A DNA stretch of 64,000 nucleotides. Source: Acidobacteriota bacterium. Lineage in GTDB: Bacteria; Acidobacteriota; Vicinamibacteria; Vicinamibacterales; SCN-69-37. Position 1 is the first letter of the stretch, and the number at the start of each line of letters is the position of its first letter. This document shows, piece after piece, positions 18,598 through 29,275 of this stretch. The position numbers and the translations under genes were made by a program. The stretch is from positions 124,001 to 188,000 of the forward strand of contig JADYYY010000016.1 of the NCBI GenBank assembly GCA_020853395.1, written 5' to 3'. The notes below the pieces were generated by a model. That model searched no databases. It was not told the origin of the DNA and saw nothing but the letters and a program-made list of their open reading frames with translations.

Positions 18598-21285
18598 TCA
18601 GCGTGCCGTCGCGGGCGGTGCGGCACCGCGCGACGGCTGAGACGCCGGCGCGGCGCCGAGGCTCAGCAGGTTGGCGAGCAGTTGGTACGCCCCCGGCACG
18701 CCGGCCGGCAGTTCCCGCCACAGCCCGAGCCCGACGTAGATCCACCGGCCCTTGCCGGCGCGCGCTTCGACCAGCGCGCCGCGCTTCGGGCCCGGGTTGT
18801 TCGAGAAGGGGTCCTCCATTTCGACCAGATCCGTGTACTCCGGTGCCTTCTCGCCGAGGAAGTACAGCCCGCGTTCCTGCACCCACCCGGCCCAGGCGTC
18901 GGGGCCGATGCGGTTGGGCGCGGTGAAGATCGGGTGCGCTGGCGCGAGCACGCGCACCGGCGCGTTCTCGTCGGTGACGCGATTCGACGACGTCTTGGCG
19001 GGATAGGGCCCGTACTGCGCGTCGTTGAACGCCTGGCGGTTGTAGTTGACGATCAGCACGCCGCCGTCGCGGACGTACTGCAGCAGGCGCTGGTTGTTGG
19101 CGACGAGCGCCGTCCGGTTCTCGTACGCGCGGACGCCGGTGACGATCACGCGAAAACGGGACAGGTCGCCGGCGGCGAGGTCGTCGTCGCCGAGCAGCGT
19201 CACCGGCACGCCGAGCTGCTCGATCGCCTGCGGGATCCGGTCGCCCGCGCCCATGACGTAGCCGACGGTCAGGCCGCGGGCGACGCGGACGTCGAGGACG
19301 TTCACGAGCGCCCGTGCCTCGCGGAAGAGCAGGCGCCGCCGGATGTGCGGGTACTCGATCGTCTGGTAGCCGATGCCGATCGGATCCGTGCCGGTCTCGA
19401 ACTGCGCGCGGATCGCCGTCTGACCCTGGCGCGCGGTCGCCGGCGGCGTCACGGTGAAGGCGACGGTGATCTCTTCGTCCGGCCGCGAGAGCGAGACCAC
19501 CTTCGGCGCGGGCGTGACGGTCCATCCCTGCGGCACGAGCAGGCGAGGCGTGCCGCTCACCGGCCCGGGTGAGTTGTTGCGCACCGTCACGCGCACGTCG
19601 CGGCGGCTGGCGGCGCCGACGGGCACGACGAGCAGGTCGGGCGCGAGCGTCACCGATACCGGCGGCGTCACGAGCAGCTCCGAGCGCTTCTCGCCGGCGA
19701 TCATGTCGTTGCCGTCGCGCGCCTCGATCGGCAGCGTCTTCTCGACGAGCCCGCCCCCGATCGTCAAGCCGAAATGGGCGGTGAACGGCGTCGGCGCGAA
19801 CGGCGCGCCGAACGGCACGTCCGGCCCGTAGACGTAGCGCGCGGCGCCAGGCTCGTGGGTGAACGGCACGTCCGCGTAGCGCGCGTTACCGGGGATGACG
19901 ACCGATTCGCTGCACACCTGCGCGTCGCCCGGCGCGAGGTCCTGCAGGCCGCACGGCGACGTCCGCGTGCCGCCCGCGTCGGCGCGCGTCAGCCGGACGG
20001 ACGCCGGCCCGCGGTTGGCGACGTGGAGCGTGACGCCGACCGGCTGTCCGCGCGTGACGATCAGATCGTCAGCGACGGCGTCGAGCCGGACGGCCGCGGC
20101 CGCAATCAGCGCGTCCTGGAACTGCCGCTCCTTCTGAGCGAGCCGGAAGTCGATCTCCCATCGGCGCGACTCGTCGATCGCCATCGCCTCGAGGGCGGCG
20201 CGGAGCGCGCGCACCTGCCGCAGGCCGGCGGCCAGCGGTGGGATGGCCGCCGTCGCGCCCGCGCTCTTGAACGTTGCGTGCGCCTCGTCGGCCGTCTTGG
20301 ACAGCGCGTCGAGCGCGGACTGCAGCGGTGCGGGCGGTACGGGCGCGGCGAACCGGACGAGACCGGTCAGCGACAGATCGAGCCCGTCGAGCATCGTTCG
20401 CTCTTCGCGCTGGAGCTGTCCGGGGATCGTGCAGTCCTGCAGGTGATAGCCGCGCCCGCCTCTGCCGCCGCCGGGCAGCGGCAGCAACTGCGGGAAGTCC
20501 TGGCAGCGGTGCATCGACCGCCCCTCGGCGCCGACTTCCTCGTAGGTGCGGCCGAGCGTCGGATCGTACGTCACGGTCTGGACCGGCGTCGTCGCCACCG
20601 CCGCGCCCCGCCCGGCGCCTCCGCCCCCGACCGTGTAGTAGAACTTCGCGGGCTGCCATGGCCGCAGCCCGCCGGCGATCTGGTCTGGATACCGCGCCGG
20701 ATCGGCCGCCGCGCGAAACGCCTCGGCGGCGATGCGCGTCGAGGCCTGGTGGTGCAGGCCGCCCGCCGTGCCGTCCCAGAGAAAGCCGGCCATGACGTCG
20801 GGCCGGATCGCGCGGATGTGGCGCACGTAGTCGCCGACGATCGCCTCGCGGCCCCATTTCTCGTAGGCCTCGTCGATGCTGAAGGAGAACCCGAAATCCA
20901 CGGCGCGGGTGAAGTACTGCTCCGCGCCGTCGAACCGGTGCGCGGCGAGCAGTTCCTCGCTGCGGAGCACGGCCAGCGCGTCGAAGATCTCGGGGCCGAT
21001 CTCGTTCTGGCCGCCGTCGCCCCGCGTCGCCGTGACGAGCACGGTGCGCAGGCCGAGCCCGTGCGCCATCAGCGCGAGCAGCGCGTTGTGCTCATCGTCC
21101 GGATGCGCCGTCGTCGCCATGAACGTGCCGGTCGTCCGGAGCTTGCGCAGGAGCAGCTCGAGCTGCACGTCGCCCGCCTGCCCGTCGATCGGGTGGAGGC
21201 GCAGTTGCGCGGGCAGGCCGGCACCGGTGAAGACGAGCGCCAACATCGCAGCGACGACGGGCAGCCAGCGGAAGCGTGCGAGCAT
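18598..21285 (-). CDS. Secreted multidomain PIG-L (LmbE-like) deacetylase
   Basis: Exported protein of 895 residues. After a signal peptide comes a PIG-L zinc deacetylase domain (about 45-290) with metal ligands in AHPDDEHN (His61, Asp64). A helical region follows, then Ig/NEW3-like domains (about 440-640; VTLAPDLLVVPVG, TVTPAPKVVSLSRPDEEI). A C-terminal class I amidotransferase-like fold (about 680-860) includes FRVIVTGVRAYENR and GGVLIVNYN. PIG-L enzymes remove N-acetyl groups from sugars; the substrate here is unknown. ATG 21285 opens the signal peptide. Confidence 0.82.
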   Translation of the reverse strand: MLARFRWLPVVAAMLALVFTGAGLPAQLRLHPIDGQAGDVQLELLLRKLRTTGTFMATTAHPDDEHNALLALMAHGLGLRTVLVTATRGDGGQNEIGPEIFDALAVLRSEELLAAHRFDGAEQYFTRAVDFGFSFSIDEAYEKWGREAIVGDYVRHIRAIRPDVMAGFLWDGTAGGLHHQASTRIAAEAFRAAADPARYPDQIAGGLRPWQPAKFYYTVGGGGAGRGAAVATTPVQTVTYDPTLGRTYEEVGAEGRSMHRCQDFPQLLPLPGGGRGGRGYHLQDCTIPGQLQREERTMLDGLDLSLTGLVRFAAPVPPAPLQSALDALSKTADEAHATFKSAGATAAIPPLAAGLRQVRALRAALEAMAIDESRRWEIDFRLAQKERQFQDALIAAAAVRLDAVADDLIVTRGQPVGVTLHVANRGPASVRLTRADAGGTRTSPCGLQDLAPGDAQVCSESVVIPGNARYADVPFTHEPGAARYVYGPDVPFGAPFAPTPFTAHFGLTIGGGLVEKTLPIEARDGNDMIAGEKRSELLVTPPVSVTLAPDLLVVPVGAASRRDVRVTVRNNSPGPVSGTPRLLVPQGWTVTPAPKVVSLSRPDEEITVAFTVTPPATARQGQTAIRAQFETGTDPIGIGYQTIEYPHIRRRLLFREARALVNVLDVRVARGLTVGYVMGAGDRIPQAIEQLGVPVTLLGDDDLAAGDLSRFRVIVTGVRAYENRTALVANNQRLLQYVRDGGVLIVNYNRQAFNDAQYGPYPAKTSSNRVTDENAPVRVLAPAHPIFTAPNRIGPDAWAGWVQERGLYFLGEKAPEYTDLVEMEDPFSNNPGPKRGALVEARAGKGRWIYVGLGLWRELPAGVPGAYQLLANLLSLGAAPASQPSRGAAPPATAR

Positions 21286-21366
21286 GCCGGGTAGAATACC
21301 CAGTTTTTCCCGAGCCGGCGCGCGGATGACGGTGGACGGCAGATCGGGTACAGTTTTTCCTGCGTC

Positions 21367-22962
<1,596 letters not shown>

Positions 22963-23034
22963 TCCGGTCGTGTCGGCCGGCGGCCGGCCGATGCCGGGCG
23001 CCTCGTTCTATCCTCTGGTGATCCTCTGATCGAG

Positions 23035-23511
23035 ATGGCCGCGAAGCAGAGTGCGGGGCTCCTGATGTTCCGGCGACGGTCCGGCCGGCTCGAGGTGCTG
23101 CTCGCGCACCCCGGCGGGCCGTTCTGGCAGGGGAAGCACGCAGGCGCGTGGACGATCCCGAAGGGCGGCATCCACGACGGCGAGCAGCCGTCCGACAGCG
23201 CGATTCGCGAGTTCCGCGAGGAAACGGGATTCGAGCCGCGCGGCCCGTACATTCCGCTGGGGCAGGTCGTCCAACGCAGCGGCAAGGTCGTGCACGCGTG
23301 GGCGTTCGAGGGCGATTGCGATCCCGCCCGTCTCGTGAGCATGCTCACGACCGCCGAGTGGCCGCCTCGATCCGGACGGCAGATCTCCATCCCCGAGATC
23401 GACCGGATCCAGTTCTTCTCGATCGACGAGGCCCGCGCGCTCATCAATCCGGCGCAGGCGGCGCTGCTCGACCGGCTCGTGCGCGCGCTCGAGCACGGCC
23501 ACGCGCGCTGA
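23035..23511 (+). CDS. Nudix hydrolase (ADP-ribose/dinucleotide type)
   Basis: Small cytosolic pyrophosphohydrolase, 158 aa. The Nudix box is complete: G-x5-E-x7-REFREETGF, running from GIHDGEQ to GFEPRG at about residues 45-67. The N-terminal KQSAGLLMFRR and LAHPGGPFW pattern resembles Nudix enzymes of the diadenosine polyphosphate/NTP type. Substrate cannot be set from sequence. It lies 72 nt after cimA and converges on the APC permease gene. Confidence 0.88.
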   Translation: MAAKQSAGLLMFRRRSGRLEVLLAHPGGPFWQGKHAGAWTIPKGGIHDGEQPSDSAIREFREETGFEPRGPYIPLGQVVQRSGKVVHAWAFEGDCDPARLVSMLTTAEWPPRSGRQISIPEIDRIQFFSIDEARALINPAQAALLDRLVRALEHGHAR

Positions 23512-23553
23512 CGTCGCGCACCGGTGACGTTCCGGTCCGAGGCTGGCCCGCGC

Positions 23554-25443
23554 TCAGCCGACGTGGATCCGCGGGCGCCGCATGGGATCGGGTTCGGCCT
23601 GGCGGAGCACCTCGCGACAGACCGGCGCGGTGTCGCCCTCGCCGAACGCGAGGAACCGCAGCACGTACGTGATCGGGTTGCCCTCGGTCCAGCCGAAGTA
23701 GGCGTGGGGGATGGCGTAGGTCCGGTCGCGCAGATCGAGGAGCAGGCCGGCGATCGCGTTCGGCACCGCGGGGCTCGTGCAGCGCAGGATCCTGAACTCG
23801 CCCACGCGCACGCCGCTGACGTGCAGCACCTCCGAGAACGCCGACGCGTCGCCCGGGCGGACCTCGAGGAACAGGACGACGTCGGTCGCCGGCAGGTGGT
23901 GCGTGTGGCGCGCGTTCTGGAACTTGCGCTGATAGGCCTCGCGCGTCCCGCCGTTCGGCCGCGACGCGATGATCCGCAGCGATCGGCGACCGGCGGCCTC
24001 GTGGATGAAGCCGAGCGCCACCTCGTCGTACTCGACGCCCTCGATCCTGAGCTCCATCGACCGCGCGACCCGCGAGACGAGCGACGACAGGATGATGCCG
24101 ACGATGAACGCGCCCGCGATCTTCGCGCCTTCGGGCTTCTCGATCACGTTCACGACGGTGGTGTAGACGAAGATGGCCGCGATCCCGAAGAACGCCCGCC
24201 GCCGCGCCGACTGCGCCAGCGTCACCGCGATGGCCGCCGACGTGATCAGCACGAGCACGCCGGTGGCGTAGGCGCCGCCCTGCTTGTTGACGTCCGCGTC
24301 GAACGCGATCGTGACGACGATGCAGATCGCCGTGATCACGAGCACGAGCGGCCGGGTGGCCCGCGCCCAGGCGGGGGCCATGCCGTACCGCGGCAGGTAC
24401 TGCGGCACGAGGTTGAGCAGGCCGGCGAGCGCCGAGGCCCCCGCGAACCAGAGCGTGCCGATGGTCGCGAGATCGTAGAGCGTGCCGAAGCCGTGCCCCA
24501 GATCGCGGTGCGCGAGGTAGGCGAGCGCGCGGCCGTCCGCTTCGCCGCCGTCCACCAGCGCTGCCGCCGGCACCTGCATCGTGACCGCGAGCGAGCTGCC
24601 GATGAGCAGCACGCTCATGATGCACGCGGCCGTCGTCAAGAGCTTGCGGGTGTTGGCGATGCGCGACTGCAGGCGCGCCTCGTCGGTGTCGCCGTCGCCG
24701 GCGACGAGCGGCATCACGGCCACGCCCGTCTCGAACCCGGAGAGCCCGAGCGCCAGCTTGGGGAACAGCAGCACCGACAGGCCGGCCCACATCCACGGCT
24801 CCGGCTGCTGCGCGTAGAGGTTCGATCGCCACGCCGCGATCAGCGACGGATGGCGGACGATCGCGATGACCTCCCAGCCGACGATGATGACGTTGACGAC
24901 CAGGTAGACGGCGACGAGCGCGACGGCCAGCCAGATCGCCTCGCGAAAGCCCTTCAGGAACACGCCGCCGAGCGCGGTGACGAGCAGCACCGTCATGACG
25001 ACCGGGTGGCGCATCCACGCAGGGGTGAACGGATTCTCGATGATGTGCGCCGTCGCGTCGGCGGCCGACAGCGTGATCGTGATGATGAAGCTCGTGGCCG
25101 CGAACCCCAGCAGGCAGAGCACCATCGCCTTGCCCCGCCACCGGGGCAGCCGATCCTCGAGCACCGAGAGGCTGCCCTGGCCGTTCGGGCTGAGCGCGGC
25201 GATCCGGCGGTACACCGGGAGGGCGCCGGCCAGCGTGAGCAGCACGAGCACGAGCGTCGCGAACGGCGACAGGAATCCGGCCGCGACGAACGCGATGCTC
25301 GGCTGATAGCCCAGCGTGGAGAAGTAGTCGACGCCGGTCAGGCAGACGACCTGCCACCAGGGCGCCGTGTGCGGCCGCTCGTGCGCCTCGCCGCGCTCGC
25401 TCGGGCCCGCCATGAGCCAGCGCCGCAGCCCGGTGCGTTGCAT
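23554..25443 (-). CDS. APC superfamily permease with C-terminal soluble domain
   Basis: Twelve-helix cation or amino-acid transporter, 629 aa. The APC signature is near the N-terminus ([17 protein letters not shown]) and a second unwound-helix motif is [14 protein letters not shown]. The last 190 residues are a soluble regulatory domain ([22 protein letters not shown] onwards). Length and layout recall KUP/KimA potassium transporters more than classic amino-acid permeases, but the transported ion is not proven. ATG 25443 is used; ATG 25413 and a TTG at 25467 are alternatives, and none has a strong ribosome site. Confidence 0.8.
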   Translation of the reverse strand: MQRTGLRRWLMAGPSERGEAHERPHTAPWWQVVCLTGVDYFSTLGYQPSIAFVAAGFLSPFATLVLVLLTLAGALPVYRRIAALSPNGQGSLSVLEDRLPRWRGKAMVLCLLGFAATSFIITITLSAADATAHIIENPFTPAWMRHPVVMTVLLVTALGGVFLKGFREAIWLAVALVAVYLVVNVIIVGWEVIAIVRHPSLIAAWRSNLYAQQPEPWMWAGLSVLLFPKLALGLSGFETGVAVMPLVAGDGDTDEARLQSRIANTRKLLTTAACIMSVLLIGSSLAVTMQVPAAALVDGGEADGRALAYLAHRDLGHGFGTLYDLATIGTLWFAGASALAGLLNLVPQYLPRYGMAPAWARATRPLVLVITAICIVVTIAFDADVNKQGGAYATGVLVLITSAAIAVTLAQSARRRAFFGIAAIFVYTTVVNVIEKPEGAKIAGAFIVGIILSSLVSRVARSMELRIEGVEYDEVALGFIHEAAGRRSLRIIASRPNGGTREAYQRKFQNARHTHHLPATDVVLFLEVRPGDASAFSEVLHVSGVRVGEFRILRCTSPAVPNAIAGLLLDLRDRTYAIPHAYFGWTEGNPITYVLRFLAFGEGDTAPVCREVLRQAEPDPMRRPRIHVG

Positions 25444-25520
25444 CCTAGCGGCAGCGACGGACGACAACGGCCCCTCCGGAGGGCGGCGCGAGACGAACGC
25501 GGCGACGGGCTGGCACGAGG

Positions 25521-26609
25521 TCAGTCAACGAACGACACGGCCGTGCCTTCGGCCAGCTCGGCCGCGCCGCCGACGATGACGCGGTCGCCGACCTCCAGGC
25601 CGGCCACGATTTCCGTGAGCGTGCTGGTCGAGAGGCCGGGACGCACATCGCGGCGATGGGCGCGGCGATCGTCGCCCGCGATCATCACGAACGGCGACAG
25701 GTCGTCGCGCAGCAGCGCGGACGTCGGGATCGCCAGCGCGTTCGTGCGCTGATCGAGCAGGATCTCGGCGCTGACCGGCGCGTCCAGTTGCAGGCCGGTG
25801 GTGTCGCTCAGCGCGAGCCGCACCTGGCCGGTGGGCGCCGTCGGATCCGTGATGGTCGACTTCTGCGCGACGGTCGCGGCGATGTCGGCCGCGCCGGCGA
25901 TCGGCCTGACCACGGCGGTCTGCCCGGGGATCACGCGCGCCATCTGCGCGATCGGCAGGTCGACCGCGACCTGGTAGCGCGCCGGGTCGATCACCTGGAG
26001 GACGGGATCGATCTCGGCACGCACGAACTCGCCCACCGCGCGGAAGACGCGCGTGACGGTGCCGGGGAAGCGCGCGCGCACGGTGGCGCGATCGGTCTCG
26101 ATCGTCGCGGCCCTGAGCTGGGTGACCGCCTGCGCGTGGACCGCATCGGCCGCGGTCTGCTCGATCCGCGCGGCCTCTAGCGTCGCGCGCGCCGCGATCC
26201 CGCGATCGACGAGGGTGGACAGCCGGGCGACCTCGGCCTTGGCGCGCTCGACGCGCGCGGCCGCATCCGCGACGGCGAGCTCGCGCGCCGCCAGCTCCTG
26301 CGCGAGCGACGGAATCTCGAAACGTACCAGCAGATCGCCCGTGGCGACCGCCTCGCCTTCGTGTTTCGGCAGCTCCGCGATCTGCGCGGCTTCGGGAGCG
26401 ACGATCGTCAGCTCGCCCGCGGGCGACGGCACGACGGTCCCCGAGGCCGTGAAGGCGTCGCGCAGCGTCTCGAGGCGCGCGGCCTGCACCGACACGCCGA
26501 CCGGGCCGGCGGCCGCCGCCGGTTCCGCGCCGCGCCGGCAGGCGCCTGCCGCGAGCGCGGCCAGCGATGCCGCGAGCGCCAGGATCCACGGACGAGACCG
26601 TACCCGCAC
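25521..26609 (-). CDS. HlyD/RND-type periplasmic adaptor lipoprotein
   Basis: Membrane-fusion protein of an efflux system, 362 aa, anchored as a lipoprotein (lipobox LAAGAC at about residues 19-24). It shows the biotinyl-lipoyl half-motifs ([21 protein letters not shown] and [16 protein letters not shown]) around a coiled-coil hairpin (about 105-170), then beta-barrel and membrane-proximal domains ending in [13 protein letters not shown]. Start is GTG 26609. Adaptors normally sit next to an RND or ABC pump and a TolC-like channel; neither is present here, so the partner must be encoded elsewhere. Confidence 0.85.
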   Translation of the reverse strand: MRVRSRPWILALAASLAALAAGACRRGAEPAAAAGPVGVSVQAARLETLRDAFTASGTVVPSPAGELTIVAPEAAQIAELPKHEGEAVATGDLLVRFEIPSLAQELAARELAVADAAARVERAKAEVARLSTLVDRGIAARATLEAARIEQTAADAVHAQAVTQLRAATIETDRATVRARFPGTVTRVFRAVGEFVRAEIDPVLQVIDPARYQVAVDLPIAQMARVIPGQTAVVRPIAGAADIAATVAQKSTITDPTAPTGQVRLALSDTTGLQLDAPVSAEILLDQRTNALAIPTSALLRDDLSPFVMIAGDDRRAHRRDVRPGLSTSTLTEIVAGLEVGDRVIVGGAAELAEGTAVSFVD

Positions 26610-26686
26610 GGCACAAGTCTAAAGGGTTTCGGCCGTCGGGTGTGGCCGGTCCGCCGCCCGCGCCCCGCATGGTAGATTCAGCACGC

Positions 26687-27340
26687 ATGTCGCTGCACGC
26701 CGTGGTCGTGACCGCCGCCGACCGCCCCGGGCTGCTGTTCCAGTTGACCAGGGTCTTCGCCGATCACGCCGCGAACATCACGTCGATCGACCTCCACACC
26801 ACCGACGACCGGCCGACGATCTACTTCGAGTTCACGGTGGACGACGGCACGAGCGGCCGCGTGCTCGCCGACCTTGCCGCCGTGCCGGGGGTGTCGGGCG
26901 TGGACGAGATGCCGGCCTTCGTCAAGATCTACGGCAAGCGCATCATCGTGATGGGCGGCGGCGCGCAGGTCGGCTTCGTGGCGATGGGCGCGATCGCGGA
27001 GGCCGATCGGCACAACATCCGCGGCGAGCGCATCTCGATCGACACGATCCCGCTCGTCGGCGAGAAGGAGCTGGCGGCAGCGGTGCGCGCCGTCGTCAGC
27101 CTGCCGCGCGTGAAGCTGCTGGTGCTGGCCGGCTCGCTCATGGGTGGCGACATCACCGAGGCGGTCGAAGAGGTGCGCCGGCAGGGGCTCCGCGTGATCT
27201 CGCTGAACATGGCCGGCAGCGTGCCCGACGCCGCGGACCTCGTCGTGAGCGATCCGGTGCAGGCCGGCGTCATGGCGGTCATGGCGGTGGCCGACACGGC
27301 GAAGTTCGATCTGATGCGGCAGTTGAAACGGCGGTACTGA
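26687..27340 (+). CDS. ACT domain protein (DUF5612-like)
   Basis: Cytosolic protein of 217 residues. Residues 1-80 form an ACT domain (LHAVVVTAADRPGLLFQL, then ANITSIDLHTTDDRPTIYFEF), which usually binds an amino acid. Residues 85-215 form a second alpha/beta domain with RIIVMGGGAQVGFVAMGAI and LLVLAGSLMGGDITEAV, resembling the domain paired with ACT in DUF5612 proteins. The role is unknown, possibly amino-acid sensing. ATG 26687 is preferred; ATG 26669 is also in frame. The pseudokinase gene begins 2 nt after its stop, so it may be the first gene of the signalling operon. Confidence 0.75.
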   Translation: MSLHAVVVTAADRPGLLFQLTRVFADHAANITSIDLHTTDDRPTIYFEFTVDDGTSGRVLADLAAVPGVSGVDEMPAFVKIYGKRIIVMGGGAQVGFVAMGAIAEADRHNIRGERISIDTIPLVGEKELAAAVRAVVSLPRVKLLVLAGSLMGGDITEAVEEVRRQGLRVISLNMAGSVPDAADLVVSDPVQAGVMAVMAVADTAKFDLMRQLKRRY

Positions 27341-27341
27341 G

Positions 27342-28394
27342 ATGGCCGACGCCGACGTCCCCGGTCGCCCGGACGGTCCCGCGTTCATCGGGCGGTATCG
27401 CATCCGCGCGCGTCTCGCGGCCGACGCCGTCGGCGAGACGTTCCACGGTTTCGATCCATTGATCGAACGCTCGGTCGTCATTCGCGTGTTCCACTGGCCG
27501 GCGCTGAACCCCGACGAGAGCCAGGCGCTGACGCTCCGGTTCTTCCAGGAGATGCAGCGCATCGGCGTGCTCATGCACCCGGGCATCGTCCCGCTCTTCG
27601 ACGCGGGCGACTGTTCGTCGGGCTTGTTCATGGCCAGCGAGTACGTCGACGGCTCCAGCCTCGCCGACGTGCTCGCGCAGGAGGGGCCGCGCGATCTCGA
27701 GCGTGCGATGACGATGCTCGGTCAGATCGCCGAGGCGATCGACTACGCGCACCGGCAGGGTGTGGCTCACCAGGATCTCAAGCCGACGAACGTTCGGCTG
27801 GGCGCGGACACGATGATCCGCATCGGCGGCTTCGGCGTGGCGCAGGTCGTGACGGCGATGCGCGGATCGGCCGGCCGGCCGCCGTCGCCGTACTGCGCGC
27901 CGGAGATCGCCGGCGGCACGCCGGGCGACGGCCGCGCCGACGTCTTCGCCGTCGGCGCGCTCGCGGTGGCGCTGCTCGGCGACGACGCGCGGCCCGGGCG
28001 TCCGGACGAGCCGCCGGTCGTGTCGGCCGGTCCGCTGCCGCACGTCCTGGCGGCGAGAGGCGCGTCGGCGGATGGCTGGGCGTCGTTCGGCGCGCGCGCG
28101 CTCGCGGCGCATCCCGCGGATCGCTTCGCCACGGCAGAGCAGTTGCTGCGCGAGCTCGCGGCGCTCGCCGGCTTCGACTACGCGCCCGCCGCTCCCGCCT
28201 GGGATCCGTTCGGTCCGCCCATCGCCAGGCCGGGCGATTCCGGCGCGCGCGAGAGCCCGGCGCATCCGGACGGCAGCTCGTCGGATTCGTCGGATTCGTC
28301 GGACTCGTCGGCCGCGACGGCCACGCACACGCCGGCGTCCGCGCCCGGCGCGCGTCCGTCTGGCGACGACGACCTGACCGTCACGAAGATGTGA
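27342..28394 (+). CDS. Ser/Thr pseudokinase
   Basis: Cytosolic Hanks-type kinase homologue, 350 aa, that has lost catalytic residues. The glycine loop reads LAADAVGETF instead of GxGxxG, the VAIK lysine is Arg48 (VVIRVF), and the DFG aspartate is Gly163 (GGFGVAQ). The catalytic-loop Asp is kept in HQDLKPTN (143-150), as is the APE motif (CAPEIAGG). The tail is Ser/Asp-rich (SSSDSSDSSDSS) and ends in DDLTVTKM, a plausible phosphorylation target. It sits just before a PP2C phosphatase and two active kinases, so it may be their scaffold, substrate or regulator. Confidence 0.85.
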   Translation: MADADVPGRPDGPAFIGRYRIRARLAADAVGETFHGFDPLIERSVVIRVFHWPALNPDESQALTLRFFQEMQRIGVLMHPGIVPLFDAGDCSSGLFMASEYVDGSSLADVLAQEGPRDLERAMTMLGQIAEAIDYAHRQGVAHQDLKPTNVRLGADTMIRIGGFGVAQVVTAMRGSAGRPPSPYCAPEIAGGTPGDGRADVFAVGALAVALLGDDARPGRPDEPPVVSAGPLPHVLAARGASADGWASFGARALAAHPADRFATAEQLLRELAALAGFDYAPAAPAWDPFGPPIARPGDSGARESPAHPDGSSSDSSDSSDSSAATATHTPASAPGARPSGDDDLTVTKM

Positions 28395-28510
28395 AGCGGT
28401 CTGCACATCTGCCGCGTTCTGGCCGCAACCCGCACGCCGAATTACGTTAGTATTCCGCTGGCAGCCGGCGCAGGTGTCGTGCCGGTCCTTCGAAGAAAGG
28501 TCCCCAGCCG
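28395..28510 (+). promoter_or_regulatory. Leader of the phosphatase/kinase operon
   Basis: A 116-nt gap precedes the PP2C gene, the largest in this cluster. It contains an AT-rich stretch ATTACGTTAGTATTCC near 28441-28456 in which TAGTAT could be a -10 box. AGAAAGG around 28494-28500 is the ribosome site for ATG 28511. A promoter here would allow phosphatase and kinases to be expressed apart from the pseudokinase. Confidence 0.4.
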
Positions 28511-29275
28511 ATGCTGACCGCCCATGGCGTTACCCACCCGGGACGCGTCCGGCCGACCAATGAGGATTCGCTGCTCGCGGACCCGGACCTCGGCCTGTAC
28601 CTCGTCGCCGACGGGATGGGTGGCCACAACGCCGGCGAAGTTGCGTCCCGGCTGGCGGTCGAGGCGATCCGCGGATTCCTGGTGCTCTCGCGCGAGGGCG
28701 AGGACTTCACCTGGCCGTACGGCCTCGACCCGCACCTGTCGTTCCAGGCCAATCGGCTCATGACGGCCGTCAAGCTCGCGAACCGGCGCGTGTTCAAGGC
28801 CGGCGAGAGCCGCGACGAGTACACCGGCCTCGGCACCACGATCGTCGCGGCGCTCTTCACCGGCCCGCTCGTCACCTTCACGGGCGTCGGCGACAGCCGG
28901 ATCTATCTTTTCTCCCAGGGCCGGTTCGAACAGATCACCGAAGACGACTCGTGGGTGGCCACCGTGCTCGGCCGCCAGCCGGGCGCCGACAGGGCGGCGC
29001 TCGCGTCGCATCCGATGCGCCACGTGCTCACGAACGTGCTCGGCGCGCGCGAGCCGCTCGAGATGGACGTCGCCGAACGCACGCTGGCGCCCGGCGATCG
29101 CCTGCTGCTCTGCAGCGACGGCCTGCACGGCGCGCTGAGCGACGGCGCGATGGCGGGCGTGCTCGCCAGCGAGCCGAGCGCGCGCGCCGCGGCCGACCGG
29201 CTGCTCGAGGACGCGCTCGCGACCGAGGCGCCCGACAACATCACCGCGCTCGTGATCGAGGTGGGCGCCGCATGA
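28511..29275 (+). CDS. PP2C family Ser/Thr protein phosphatase
   Basis: Cytosolic metal-dependent phosphatase of the Stp/PrpC type, 254 aa, that reverses Hanks kinase phosphorylation. Metal-binding motifs are RPTNEDS (Asp19), VADGMGGHNAGE (Asp34), the GVGDSR strand and the C-terminal EAPDNITALV. The LLLCSDGLHGAL segment is the typical fourth motif. Its TGA overlaps the ATG of the next kinase gene (ATGA), so the phosphatase and kinase are translationally coupled, as in other bacterial kinase/phosphatase pairs. Confidence 0.95.
   Translation: MLTAHGVTHPGRVRPTNEDSLLADPDLGLYLVADGMGGHNAGEVASRLAVEAIRGFLVLSREGEDFTWPYGLDPHLSFQANRLMTAVKLANRRVFKAGESRDEYTGLGTTIVAALFTGPLVTFTGVGDSRIYLFSQGRFEQITEDDSWVATVLGRQPGADRAALASHPMRHVLTNVLGAREPLEMDVAERTLAPGDRLLLCSDGLHGALSDGAMAGVLASEPSARAAADRLLEDALATEAPDNITALVIEVGAA

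Noticed and set aside
16181-19525. One 1114-aa protein joining the spermidine-synthase-like gene with 315 upstream residues
   Set aside because: The upstream part is an alternate frame of the PIG-L gene, Arg-rich and without motifs; ATG 18580 begins a normal membrane protein.
23524-25752. Plus-strand frame of 742 codons opposite the APC permease
   Set aside because: Arg/His/Asp-rich shadow without hydrophobic or domain signals.
25521-27340. An RND efflux operon
   Set aside because: Only the adaptor is present; the neighbours are an APC permease and an ACT protein on the other strand.
28178-28435. Small minus-strand protein opposite the pseudokinase tail
   Set aside because: Translation mirrors the Ser/Asp repeat of the sense gene and has no start signal.
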